DNA of 64,000 nucleotides, taken from assembly GCF_013394775.1 (NCBI RefSeq), contig NZ_JABXYT010000001.1:1254501-1318500 (forward strand), written 5' to 3'. The DNA is from Oribacterium sp. oral taxon 102 (GTDB taxonomy: Bacteria; Bacillota; Clostridia; Lachnospirales; Lachnospiraceae). Below are positions 43,107-51,873 of the stretch, piece after piece. The number at the start of each line of letters is the position of its first letter. Position 1 is the first letter of the stretch. A program made the position numbers and the translations under genes. Under the pieces are notes generated by a model. The model had not been told where the DNA came from. It ran no database searches and worked only from the letters and a program-made list of their open reading frames with translations.

Positions 43107-44858
43107 GTGGATATGCTTAAAACGCTGTCGAAGTCGATACGCGAATTCAAGACGGCATCTATCCTGACGCCGACGCTGGTGACCGGAGAGGTGATATTGG
43201 AGTGCATCATCCCGTTTATCACGGCGAATCTGATCAATCTGATCAAGGCGGGCTGCGGCCTATCGGTGATCGTGCGCTACGGCGTGCTCCTGCTCGTGCT
43301 GGCGACCGGCTCGCTCCTCTTCGGGAAGACGGCGGGGAATTACAGCGCTACGGCGGCGACCGGCTTTTCCCGAAACCTTCGAAAGGATATGTACTATCGA
43401 ATTCAGGAGTTTTCCTTCGAGAATATCGACCGCTTCGAGACCGCCTCGCTCGTGACGCGTATGACGACGGACGTGCAGAATGTCCAGCTCGCCTATATGA
43501 TGCTGATCCGGCTCGCTTTCCGCGCGCCGATGATGCTGCTGTTTTCCCTCATCATGGCATTTCTCATGGGAGGAAAGATGGCATGGATTTTCGTGATTGT
43601 GATCCCGATCCTCGCTTTCGGTCTGATCCTCGGGATGCGGAGCGTCATGCCGCTCTTCCGGGCGGTTTTCAAGAAGTACGATCGGCTGAACGAGTCCATT
43701 CAGGAGAATATCCTCGGGATGCGCGTCGTGAAGTCCTTTGTACGAGAGAACTATGAGAAACAGAAGTTTAACGCGGCGGCGGCGGAGCTGGCGGACGACT
43801 TCATGCAGGCGGAGAAGATCCTCGCGGCGGCGAACCCGCTGATGCAGTTCTGTCTCTATGTGGTGATGATCTTCGTGCTGAGCTTCGGCTCCTATACGAT
43901 CATCACCTCCCGCGGACTAGAGCTGGATGTCGGGCAGCTCTCCTCCCTGCTTGCCTACAGCTTTCAGATCCTGATGAGTCTTATGATGCTTTCCATGGTT
44001 TTCGTCATGGTGACGATGTCGATAGAGTCGGCGCGGAGGATCGCAGAGGTGCTGGAGGAGGAGAGCACGCTCCGGAGCCCGGAGAATGCGGCTTACGAGG
44101 TGCGGGACGGCTCCGTCGACTTCGAACATGTGAGCTTCAAGTATGCGAAGAGTGCAGAACGGAATGTGCTGAGCGACATTGAGCTGCACATCCGCTCCGG
44201 AGAGACGATCGGTATTCTGGGCGGCACCGGCTCCTCCAAGTCCTCGCTGATCCAGCTGATTTCCCGTCTCTACGACGCGACGGAGGGTGTCGTACGGGTC
44301 GGCGGACGGGATGTCCGGGATTATGATCTCACGGTGCTTCGCGATCAGGTCGCGGTGGTTCTGCAGAAGAATGTGCTGTTCTCCGGTACGATCAAAGAAA
44401 ATCTGCGCTGGGGTGATCCGTTGGCGACGGACGAGGAGATGCAGCATGCCTGCAGGCTCGCGCAGGCGGATGAGTTTATCCGGCGCTTCCCGGAGAAGTA
44501 CGATACCCATATCGAGCAGGGCGGCTCCAACGTGTCCGGCGGGCAGAAGCAGCGGCTCTGCATCGCGAGAGCGCTCCTGAAGAAGCCGAGGATACTGATC
44601 CTCGACGATTCCACCTCCGCCGTGGATACGAAGACGGACGCCTTGATCCAGAAAGGCTTCCGGGAGTTCATACCGGAGACGACGAAGCTCATCATTGCAC
44701 AGAGAATCTCCTCCATTCAGAATGCGGATCGGATTCTCGTGCTGGACAAGGGACGGATCGCAGCCATCGGCACGCATGAGGAACTCCTCATAGAGAGTCC
44801 GATCTACCGAGAGGTTTATGAATCGCAGAACAGGAAGGGAGGAGAGGAAAGTGAATAA
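43107..44858 (+). CDS. ABC exporter half-transporter, degenerate-site subunit (BmrC/TM287-like)
   Basis: A 583-residue half exporter: six membrane helices (to about residue 320) and an ATPase domain. The Walker A is GGTGSSKSS, with Ser where the last Gly of GxxxxGKS is normal (about 370); the signature is VSGGQ (about 475); Walker B ends LILDDS, with Asp replacing the catalytic Glu (about 496). These are the marks of the degenerate half of a heterodimeric exporter. I chose GTG 43107 (7 bases after AGGAG) over ATG 43113 and the unsupported ATG at 43035. The second subunit begins inside this gene. Confidence 0.92.
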   Translation: MDMLKTLSKSIREFKTASILTPTLVTGEVILECIIPFITANLINLIKAGCGLSVIVRYGVLLLVLATGSLLFGKTAGNYSATAATGFSRNLRKDMYYRIQEFSFENIDRFETASLVTRMTTDVQNVQLAYMMLIRLAFRAPMMLLFSLIMAFLMGGKMAWIFVIVIPILAFGLILGMRSVMPLFRAVFKKYDRLNESIQENILGMRVVKSFVRENYEKQKFNAAAAELADDFMQAEKILAAANPLMQFCLYVVMIFVLSFGSYTIITSRGLELDVGQLSSLLAYSFQILMSLMMLSMVFVMVTMSIESARRIAEVLEEESTLRSPENAAYEVRDGSVDFEHVSFKYAKSAERNVLSDIELHIRSGETIGILGGTGSSKSSLIQLISRLYDATEGVVRVGGRDVRDYDLTVLRDQVAVVLQKNVLFSGTIKENLRWGDPLATDEEMQHACRLAQADEFIRRFPEKYDTHIEQGGSNVSGGQKQRLCIARALLKKPRILILDDSTSAVDTKTDALIQKGFREFIPETTKLIIAQRISSIQNADRILVLDKGRIAAIGTHEELLIESPIYREVYESQNRKGGEESE

Positions 44859-46746
44859 GCGGAATGCGGCAGGCTTCCTGCCGACCCTGAAGAGAGTCAT
44901 CGCATATCTCTTCTCCTTTTTTCCGGTGCTTCTGCCGGTCACGATCATCTGCATTCTGCTGAATGCCGCGGTTTCCTCGATGCCCGCCCTGTTCCAGCAG
45001 CGTATCATCGCCCTGATCGAGCTGTCGTGGAGGGAGGGGAACTGGGCTGCGGTTTCGGGACAGATCCTCCGTCTCGTTCTGCTGCTGGTGGTTCTGTATG
45101 TGATTTCCCTGCTTGCGGGCTTCGCCTACAATTATATGATGGCGATCATCACGCAGGGCTCCCTCATGAAGTTCCGGGAGCGGATGTTCGACGGGATGCA
45201 GGATCTGCCGATTTCCTACTTTGACACCCATAACCGCGGCGATATCATGAGCTACTATACGAATGATATTGACACACTTCGGCAGTTGATCTCCCAGAGC
45301 ATCCCGCAGGCGCTGGTTTCGGGGGTTTCCGTGCTGACGATCTTCTGCATCATGCTCTATTATTCCTTCTGGATGACAGCGATCGTGCTCGCGGGTGTCT
45401 TCGTGATGTTCCGTGTGATCAAGTACATCGGCGGCAATTCCAGCCGTTACTTCATCCGTCAGCAGAAGGAGCTCGCGCAAACGGAGGGCTTCATCGAGGA
45501 AATGATGAACGGGCAGAAGGTCGTGAAGGTCTTTAACCACGAGATGCAGGCAAAGGCGGACTTCGATCGTATCAATGACGAGCTCTTCCATGTGGCAGAG
45601 ACGGCGAACTCGTTTTCCAATACGCTGATGCCGGTGCTGGGGAATATCGGAAATATCCTCTATGTGGTGGTGGCGGTGCTGGGAGGGGTCTTCCTCGCAG
45701 TGAAGCTGCCGAACCTGAGTCTTTCCGGACTGCCGCTCAGCATTTCCATCGTCGTACCCTTTCTGAACATGACGAGACAGTTCGCGGGGCAGATCGGGCA
45801 GGTTTCCTCCCAGATCAACTCGGTGGTGATGGGCGTTGCCGGCGCGGGCAGACTCTTCGCACTGATAGATGAGCAGCCGGAGAAGGACGAGGGATTCGTG
45901 ACGCTGGTGCGCGCTCAGGAGAGGGACGGCAGGATCGTCGAGACGACGGAGCGCACGGAACAGTGGGCATGGAAGAAGCAGAATGCCGGCGGCAGCACGG
46001 AATATATCCGGCTTCGCGGGGATGTCGAGCTTCGGGATGTGGATTTCTCCTATGACGGCAAGAAGACCATTCTTTCCGATATCAATGTCTTCGCCCGTCC
46101 GGGACAGAAGGTCGCCTTCGTGGGTGCGACAGGAGCCGGAAAGACGACGATCACGAATCTGATCAACCGCTTCTACGACATTCAGAAGGGCTCTATACGC
46201 TATGACGGGATCGACATTTCGGATATCCGGAAGTCGGAGCTCCGGCGCTCGCTCGGGATCATTTTACAGGATACGGTGCTGTTCAGCGGCACGGTGATGG
46301 ACAATATCCGCTACGGCAAGCTGGATGCCTCGGACGAGGAATGCATCGCCGCGGCGAAGCTCGCAGGTGCGGACGATTTCATTACCCGTCTTCCCCGAGG
46401 CTATGAGACAGAGATCAAGGGCAACGGATCGAATCTCTCGCAGGGGCAGCGGCAGCTTCTCTCCATCGCACGCGCGGCGGTGGCAGACCCGCCGGTGATG
46501 ATCATGGATGAGGCGACCTCCTCCATCGATACCCGGACGGAGGCAATCGTGCAGCGCGGCATGGACGCGCTGATGGCAGGCAGGACGGTCTTCGTCATCG
46601 CGCACCGCCTGTCTACGGTACAGAACGCAGATGTTATCATGGTGCTGGAGCAGGGGCGCATCATCGAGCGCGGCAGCCATGAGAGCCTGATTGCGGTGAA
46701 GGGCAGCTACTACCAGCTCTATACCGGCGCGTTCGAGCTGGAATAA
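44851..46746 (+). CDS. ABC exporter half-transporter, canonical subunit (BmrD/TM288-like)
   Basis: A 631-residue half exporter, six membrane helices and an ATPase domain with a full catalytic set: Walker A GATGAGKTT (about 423), signature LSQGQ (about 528), Walker B MIMDEATSSID (about 549) and the H-loop IAHRLSTV. It should pair with the upstream degenerate subunit in a drug or lipid exporter. The start is a GTG at 44851 directly after GGAGGAGAGGAAA, overlapping the previous gene by 8 bases. No MarR-type regulator is adjacent, which points to the leader for control. Confidence 0.93.
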   Translation: MNKRNAAGFLPTLKRVIAYLFSFFPVLLPVTIICILLNAAVSSMPALFQQRIIALIELSWREGNWAAVSGQILRLVLLLVVLYVISLLAGFAYNYMMAIITQGSLMKFRERMFDGMQDLPISYFDTHNRGDIMSYYTNDIDTLRQLISQSIPQALVSGVSVLTIFCIMLYYSFWMTAIVLAGVFVMFRVIKYIGGNSSRYFIRQQKELAQTEGFIEEMMNGQKVVKVFNHEMQAKADFDRINDELFHVAETANSFSNTLMPVLGNIGNILYVVVAVLGGVFLAVKLPNLSLSGLPLSISIVVPFLNMTRQFAGQIGQVSSQINSVVMGVAGAGRLFALIDEQPEKDEGFVTLVRAQERDGRIVETTERTEQWAWKKQNAGGSTEYIRLRGDVELRDVDFSYDGKKTILSDINVFARPGQKVAFVGATGAGKTTITNLINRFYDIQKGSIRYDGIDISDIRKSELRRSLGIILQDTVLFSGTVMDNIRYGKLDASDEECIAAAKLAGADDFITRLPRGYETEIKGNGSNLSQGQRQLLSIARAAVADPPVMIMDEATSSIDTRTEAIVQRGMDALMAGRTVFVIAHRLSTVQNADVIMVLEQGRIIERGSHESLIAVKGSYYQLYTGAFELE

Positions 46747-46794
46747 GCGGCGCGGCGGTCGGCTTTTTGGGCAGGCGCAGGGAGGAGAACGGAA

Positions 46795-48036
46795 ATGGAA
46801 TCCTATATCGGAAAATCCGATTTTTTCAAGGGGAACGATCCGGAACGGCTCGTCCGGGAATATGGCTCTCCCCTGTATGTGTATAACGAAGACATTATCC
46901 GGAGACAGATGGCGCGTGTGGCGGGGGTGATTACGAAGTATCCCTATACCGCGAATTATTCCGTAAAGGCGAATACCAATATTCATATCCTGCGGCTCGC
47001 GCTGGCGGAGGGACTCAACTGCGATGCTATGAGCATCGGGGAGATCCGCCTCCTGCAAAAGGCGGGCTTCCCGAACGAGAGAATCTTCTTCGTACCGAAC
47101 AATGTCTCGGAGAAGGAGCTCCGCGTAGCGATCGAGGAGGGGATTCTGACCAGTCTGGACAGTCTTTCGCAGCTCGAGCTCTACGGGACGCTGAATCCGG
47201 GAGGGGAATGCGCGGTGCGTCTGAACCCGGGCATCGGTGCGGGACACAGCGAGAAGGTCGTCACCGGCGGCAAGCGGACGAAGTTCGGGATCGCAGCGGA
47301 GGAGCTCGACGGGATCTTCGGGCTTGCAGCGCGCTTCGGGCTCCGCATCGTCGGGATCAACCAGCATATCGGCTCCCTCTTCATGGATCCGCAGCCCTAT
47401 CTCGATGCGGTTTCCAGTCTGCTTCGGCTTGCAGTGCGCTTTCCGGGGCTCCGCTTCCTTGATTTCGGCGGCGGCTACGGCATCCCCTATCATAAGCTGG
47501 AGGGGGAGGCGGAATATGATATGGCGGCGTTTCGGGAGCGGCTCCTGCCGATTCTGGATCGCTTCGTTTCGGAGTACGGCGATGCGCCGCTTTTCAAGTC
47601 CGAGCCGGGGCGCTACTGCGTCGCGGAGGGCGGCGTGATTCTGGGGCGTGTCCATGCCCTGAAGCAGAACGCCGGCAGGAAGTATGCCGGCACGGACATT
47701 GGCATGAATGTGCTGGTGCGGCCGTCTATGTATGATTCCTGGCACGATATCGAGGTGCTGCGCGGCGGGCGGCTCCTGCCGAGAGCGGACATGGAGGAGG
47801 TCACGGTGACCGGAAATATCTGTGAGTCCGGCGATCTGCTCGCGAAGGATCGGCTTCTCCCGCGGCTCAGGAGGGGGGATCTCCTCTGCGTACTGGACAG
47901 CGGGGCATATGGCTACAGTATGTGCTCCAGCTACAATTCCAGACCGCGTCCCGCGGAGCTTATGATAGGCAGAGACGGTAATGTGCGGCAGATCCGAAGA
48001 CGGGAGACGATAGAGGATCTGATGGCATATATGTAA
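46795..48036 (+). CDS. lysA: Diaminopimelate decarboxylase-like PLP enzyme
   Basis: A 413-residue fold-type III PLP enzyme, last step of lysine synthesis (meso-diaminopimelate to lysine) in the typical case. The PLP lysine is in NYSVKANTN (near residue 60), the phosphate-binding GGGYGIP follows near 227, and EPGRY and the C-terminal CESGDLLAKDR/SGAYGYSMCSSYNSRPRP supply the active-site Cys and Tyr of the partner subunit. Carboxynorspermidine or ornithine-type decarboxylases are alternatives, but the CESGD motif is standard for LysA. It has its own GGGAGGAGAACGG ribosome site 48 bases after the exporter. Confidence 0.9.
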   Translation: MESYIGKSDFFKGNDPERLVREYGSPLYVYNEDIIRRQMARVAGVITKYPYTANYSVKANTNIHILRLALAEGLNCDAMSIGEIRLLQKAGFPNERIFFVPNNVSEKELRVAIEEGILTSLDSLSQLELYGTLNPGGECAVRLNPGIGAGHSEKVVTGGKRTKFGIAAEELDGIFGLAARFGLRIVGINQHIGSLFMDPQPYLDAVSSLLRLAVRFPGLRFLDFGGGYGIPYHKLEGEAEYDMAAFRERLLPILDRFVSEYGDAPLFKSEPGRYCVAEGGVILGRVHALKQNAGRKYAGTDIGMNVLVRPSMYDSWHDIEVLRGGRLLPRADMEEVTVTGNICESGDLLAKDRLLPRLRRGDLLCVLDSGAYGYSMCSSYNSRPRPAELMIGRDGNVRQIRRRETIEDLMAYM

Positions 48037-48050
48037 GAAAGGAGGGGAAG

Positions 48051-48140
48051 ATGCTGAAGCAGCATAGATTCTGGGCAGTGGTGATGCTTGTCGGCGCAGC
48101 GATGTGCTTCTGGACAGGACATAAGATGGTGAAGCATTGA
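48051..48140 (+). CDS. 29-residue membrane peptide downstream of lysA
   Basis: A very small gene: MLKQHRFWAVV at the start, one hydrophobic helix, then WTGHKMVKH. AGAAAGGAGGGGAAG directly precedes the ATG and a strong terminator follows 24 bases after the stop. Small proteins with HRFW/HKFW near the start and a TGxK ending are, to my recollection, common and unnamed or DUF-listed in Lachnospiraceae, so this is likely real. Function unknown. Confidence 0.7.
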   Translation: MLKQHRFWAVVMLVGAAMCFWTGHKMVKH

Positions 48141-48163
48141 GCGGCCGTATTTTTTTATGCGGA

Positions 48164-48192
48164 GTGCGGTTCCTTCGGGAGCCGCACTTTTT
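48164..48192 (+). terminator. Intrinsic terminator after lysA and the small membrane peptide
   Basis: GTGCGGTTCC/GGAGCCGCAC (one G-T pair) closed by a UUCG tetraloop, then TTTTT. Clear rho-independent terminator. Confidence 0.93.
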
Positions 48193-48309
48193 CTGTTGTG
48201 AAATCAGTATGCGGGACTTATCCGATTGGTGGCATCGAAGGCTTCGGTATGGGGCTTACGCAGCGCTTCCTTCTCAAACGACAAATTCGAATAAAATGTC
48301 AAATAAAGA

Positions 48310-48338
48310 TTGAAATATTAAAAACTGTATTATATAGT
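48310..48338 (+). promoter_or_regulatory. Promoter for the nitronate monooxygenase-like gene
   Basis: TTGAAA (48310-48315), a 17-base spacer and TATAGT (48333-48338), in an AT-rich stretch. Confidence 0.7.
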
Positions 48339-48348
48339 ATTAAAAACT
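48316..48348 (+). repeat. Two 11-bp direct repeats overlapping the promoter
   Basis: TATTAAAAACT occurs exactly at 48316-48326 and 48338-48348, 22 bases apart (two helical turns), one in the spacer and one just past the -10. A pair of operator half-sites is likely. Confidence 0.6.
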
Positions 48349-48435
48349 ACATATACCTTCTTTTGAATCTATATAAAAAAAGGGAAATGCAGAATCTACG
48401 GAAAGGATCCGGATATCCGGATACAGAGAAGAAAA

Positions 48436-49563
48436 ATGACATTGCCGTCGGTAAGGATAGGAGGATTGGAGCTGCAGGTTCCGGTGATTCAGGGAGGCAT
48501 GGGCGTCGGGATCAGTCTTTCGTCGCTCGCGGGAGCTGTCGCAAGGGAGGGGGGCATGGGCGTCCTGTCCGCGGCGCAGCCGGGCTATCGCGACCCGGAA
48601 TGGACACGCAGCCCTCTGGAGAGTAATCTGCGTGCACTGGGCAGGCATATCCGCCGGGCGAGGGAGCTCTCGCAGGGAAGAGGTCTGCTCGGCGTGAATA
48701 TCATGCGCGCCTGTACGGACTATGAGAAGTATGTGCGCTGCGCGGCAGAGAACGGGGCAGATGCGATCCTGTCCGGTGCGGGGCTGCCGACAGAGCTGCC
48801 GGGGCTCATCGAGGGGACGGAGCTTCGCTTCGCGCCGATCGTCTCCTCCCTGAAGGCGATCCGCGTGCTGTTTTCCCTCTGGAAGAGACACTATGGGAGA
48901 GTCAGCGACTTCGTCGTGATCGAGGGGCCGAAGGCGGGCGGGCATCTCGGCTTCACGGTGGAGCAGGCACGTACGCTCACGAGGGCGGAGTATGATCTGG
49001 AGATCGGAGCGATCCTCCGCTATGTCTCAGAGGAGGCGGCGGCAGCCGGAACGGAAATCCCCGTTTTCGTAGCGGGCGGAATCTATGACCGGAGCGACAT
49101 CGACCATTACCTCAGGATGGGTGCATCCGGTGTGCAGATGGCGACCCGCTTCGTCGCGACAGAGGAATGCGACGCGCCGCGGAGCTATAAGAAGGCATAC
49201 GTCCGCGCTGCCCGTGAGGATGTCGTCATTGTGAAAAGTCCGGTGGGGATGCCGGGGCGCGCGATCCGGAATCGCTTCGTGCGGGAGCGGGAGAGCAGCA
49301 GAGAGCCGGTGCAGCGCTGCTTCCACTGTCTCGAGCGCTGCAATCCGGCGACTACGCCCTACTGCATCACGATGGCGCTCTGCCGCGCGGCGGGGCTGCG
49401 TCTTGGCGGGACAGACAGCGTATCGGAGCCGGAGCGCGGAGAGACGGAGAGGGAAGCCGCGTGTATGGAGGACGCGCTGCTCTTCTGTGGAGAGAATGTC
49501 TGGCGGATCGATCGCATCTCCACAGTGGCGGAGATTTTTTCGGAGCTGAATAGAGATATCTGA
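48436..49563 (+). CDS. Nitronate monooxygenase / FabK-like FMN enzyme
   Basis: A 375-residue FMN-dependent TIM barrel of the 2-nitropropane dioxygenase family. VPVIQGGMGVGIS near residue 16, GVNIM, ADAILSGAGLPTELP, EGPKAGGHLG (with the catalytic His region), PVFVAGGIYD and GASGVQMATRFVATEEC are the standard blocks. The family includes nitronate monooxygenases and the enoyl-ACP reductase FabK. No fab genes are near, so nitronate detoxification is the default call, with low certainty on substrate. A C-terminal cysteine cluster (CFHCLERCNP, CITMALC) is present and could hold a metal. Confidence 0.85.
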   Translation: MTLPSVRIGGLELQVPVIQGGMGVGISLSSLAGAVAREGGMGVLSAAQPGYRDPEWTRSPLESNLRALGRHIRRARELSQGRGLLGVNIMRACTDYEKYVRCAAENGADAILSGAGLPTELPGLIEGTELRFAPIVSSLKAIRVLFSLWKRHYGRVSDFVVIEGPKAGGHLGFTVEQARTLTRAEYDLEIGAILRYVSEEAAAAGTEIPVFVAGGIYDRSDIDHYLRMGASGVQMATRFVATEECDAPRSYKKAYVRAAREDVVIVKSPVGMPGRAIRNRFVRERESSREPVQRCFHCLERCNPATTPYCITMALCRAAGLRLGGTDSVSEPERGETEREAACMEDALLFCGENVWRIDRISTVAEIFSELNRDI

Positions 49564-49747
49564 GGAAAACTAAAATTTATTGTGAAATATGCCATAAAAT
49601 CTAAAAAATAATAAGGCAAAACGACGATAATGTTATTCATGCTTTTTTTCATCCCTGCCCTAACCTATAATAAAAATAATAAGAGTGACAGAATTATTTT
49701 TGCCGCTCTGTTCACACTTCGGATCGGGTAATAGGGAGGGCAGGTTT

Positions 49748-51715
49748 ATGAAGTATGTAGTGGTGGCGGCAAGCCTTGCCGCACTGTGCTGTGCGGCGTG
49801 GCTCTACAGCTGGATCAGGGGACAGGAGGCAGGAAATCCGCGTATGCAGGAAATCGCATCCTATATCAGGGAGGGGGCGATGGCATTCCTGAACCGTGAA
49901 TACAGGATCGTGGCATTTTTCATACTGTTCATGTTCGTTTTTCTTTTCGCAGTCATCGGCGTATACAGCGCCGGTGCTTTCCTGTTCGGCGCACTCTTCT
50001 CTATCGCGGCAGGCAATATCGGGATGCATACCGCGACCTATGCCAATGTGCGTACTGCACGTGCGGCGGAGCAGGGCGGAATCCCGGCGGCGCTCCGCAT
50101 CGCCTTCCGCGGCGGCGCGGTCATGGGACTCTGCGTAGCGGGACTCGGGCTGCTCGGCATGGGCGGACTCTTTGTGATAGCGGGTGTCAGCCGGATTGAG
50201 CTCTTCTCGGGCTTCGGACTGGGAGCGAGCTCCATTGCTCTCTTCGGGCGTGTCGGAGGCGGCATCTACACCAAGGCGGCGGACGTAGGCGCGGATCTCG
50301 TCGGGAAGGTCGAGGCAGGCATCCCGGAGGATGATCCGCGGAATCCGGCGGTGATCGCGGATAATGTCGGGGACAATGTCGGCGATGTGGCAGGCATGGG
50401 CTCCGACCTCTTCGAGTCCTATGTGGGCTCCATCGTCTCAGCGGTCACGCTGGCGGCGGCGATTCCGGAGGTGGATCCGCTGCGGGGCAGTCTCTTCGCG
50501 CTTTCGATCGCGGCGGCGGGCATCCTCGCATCCCTGCTTTCGGTCTTTACGGTCGGCGGAAGGAATACGAAGGATCCGGCTTCGGCGCTGAACCGCGGAA
50601 CCTATCTCAGCGGTGGGCTGGTCGTGCTGCTCTCCTTCTTCCTGAGCCGGATGCTGCTCGGCGGCCTCCGTGCCTTCGGTGCGGTCGCGGCAGGTCTCCT
50701 GACCGGCATCCTGATCGGCGTACTGACCGAATACTACACCTCCGGCAGCTTTCGCCATGTGAGAGCGCTGGCGGAACAGTGCGGAACGGGGGCGGCGACA
50801 GCCGTCATTGACGGACTCGCGCTCGGGATGCTCTCGACGGCAGCACCGATCCTCTTGGTCTGCGCGGGGATCCTCGCGGCGTTTCGCTTCTTCGGACTCT
50901 ACGGCATTGCGCTTGCGGCAGTCGGGATGCTCTCGACGACAGGCATCGTCGTCGCGGTAGACGCGTACGGCCCGATCTCCGACAATGCGGGAGGGATCGC
51001 GGAGATGGCGGGACTTTCGGAGAATGTTCGGGAGATCACGGATAGGCTGGATGCGGTGGGCAACACGACGGCGGCGGTCGGAAAGGGCTTTGCGATCGGC
51101 TCTGCGGCGCTGACCGCACTGGCACTCTTCGCATCCTACGCGCAGATCGCGCAGCTTTCATCCATCAATCTGCTGGATCCGCTGGTGGTAGTCGGACTCC
51201 TGCTCGGCGGGATGCTGCCCTTCCTTTTCTCGGCGCTCACGATGAAATCTGTGGGGCGCGCCGCCTTCGAAATGATTGAGGAGGTACGCAGGCAGTTCCG
51301 CACGGATCGCGGGATTATGGAGGGCAGCAGCAGGCCGGACTATGCAAGGTGTGTGGATATCTCGACGCGGGCAGCGCTGAAGGAGATGCTCCTTCCCGGT
51401 GTGCTGGCAATCCTGAGTCCGATTCTGACCGGTATCCTGCTCGGACCCGCTGCACTCGGAGGCTTACTTGCCGGCTCGCTCGCGAGCGGCGTGCTGCTCG
51501 CGATTATGATGTCCAATGCCGGCGGTGCGTGGGACAATGCGAAGAAATACATCGAGGAGGGACACTGCGGCGGCAAGGGCTCGGAGGCGCACAAGGCGGC
51601 GGTGATCGGCGATACGGTGGGAGATCCCTTCAAGGACACCTCCGGCCCCTCCATCAACATCCTGATCAAGCTGATGACGATCGTCTCCGTTACCTTCCTG
51701 CCGTTCTTCCTGTGA
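49748..51715 (+). CDS. hppA: Membrane-bound ion-pumping pyrophosphatase
   Basis: A 655-residue H+/Na+-translocating pyrophosphatase with about 15-16 membrane helices. It uses PPi hydrolysis to pump ions. The pyrophosphate-binding motifs are complete: [35 protein letters not shown] (central segment), [16 protein letters not shown], and a C-terminal [10 protein letters not shown] and [14 protein letters not shown]. The position that decides potassium dependence reads GNTTAA, with Ala rather than Lys, the K+-dependent type, many of which pump Na+. ATG at 49748 follows GGGAGGGCAGG. Confidence 0.94.
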   Translation: MKYVVVAASLAALCCAAWLYSWIRGQEAGNPRMQEIASYIREGAMAFLNREYRIVAFFILFMFVFLFAVIGVYSAGAFLFGALFSIAAGNIGMHTATYANVRTARAAEQGGIPAALRIAFRGGAVMGLCVAGLGLLGMGGLFVIAGVSRIELFSGFGLGASSIALFGRVGGGIYTKAADVGADLVGKVEAGIPEDDPRNPAVIADNVGDNVGDVAGMGSDLFESYVGSIVSAVTLAAAIPEVDPLRGSLFALSIAAAGILASLLSVFTVGGRNTKDPASALNRGTYLSGGLVVLLSFFLSRMLLGGLRAFGAVAAGLLTGILIGVLTEYYTSGSFRHVRALAEQCGTGAATAVIDGLALGMLSTAAPILLVCAGILAAFRFFGLYGIALAAVGMLSTTGIVVAVDAYGPISDNAGGIAEMAGLSENVREITDRLDAVGNTTAAVGKGFAIGSAALTALALFASYAQIAQLSSINLLDPLVVVGLLLGGMLPFLFSALTMKSVGRAAFEMIEEVRRQFRTDRGIMEGSSRPDYARCVDISTRAALKEMLLPGVLAILSPILTGILLGPAALGGLLAGSLASGVLLAIMMSNAGGAWDNAKKYIEEGHCGGKGSEAHKAAVIGDTVGDPFKDTSGPSINILIKLMTIVSVTFLPFFL

Positions 51716-51763
51716 GGAGGCGGGAACGCCTTTTGCAGGTGCTTCATTGGGGAAAATGAATTT

Positions 51764-51803
51764 TATGACTCTATTATGACAGAATTGTCATGGTAGAGTC
51801 ATA
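51764..51803 (+). terminator. Long inverted repeat after hppA
   Basis: ATGACTCTA/TAGAGTCAT (51765-51773, 51794-51802; an outer T-A extends it) and an inner ATGACA/TGTCAT pair around a GAAT loop, with a TT/GG internal mismatch. It is followed by ATTTATTT rather than a clean T-run, so it is either the hppA terminator or an operator ahead of the citM-like gene. Confidence 0.5.
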
Positions 51804-51873
51804 TTTATTTCAGCCGCGTATCGTATCCTTACCTTATCAAAAGAGACCTCGAAAGGTCGGGAAAGGGGTAAAT

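Noticed and set aside
44200..44240. Loss of function in the first ABC subunit because of a broken Walker A
   Set aside because: Ser in Walker A and Asp for the catalytic Glu are common in the degenerate half of heterodimeric exporters, and the second subunit is canonical.
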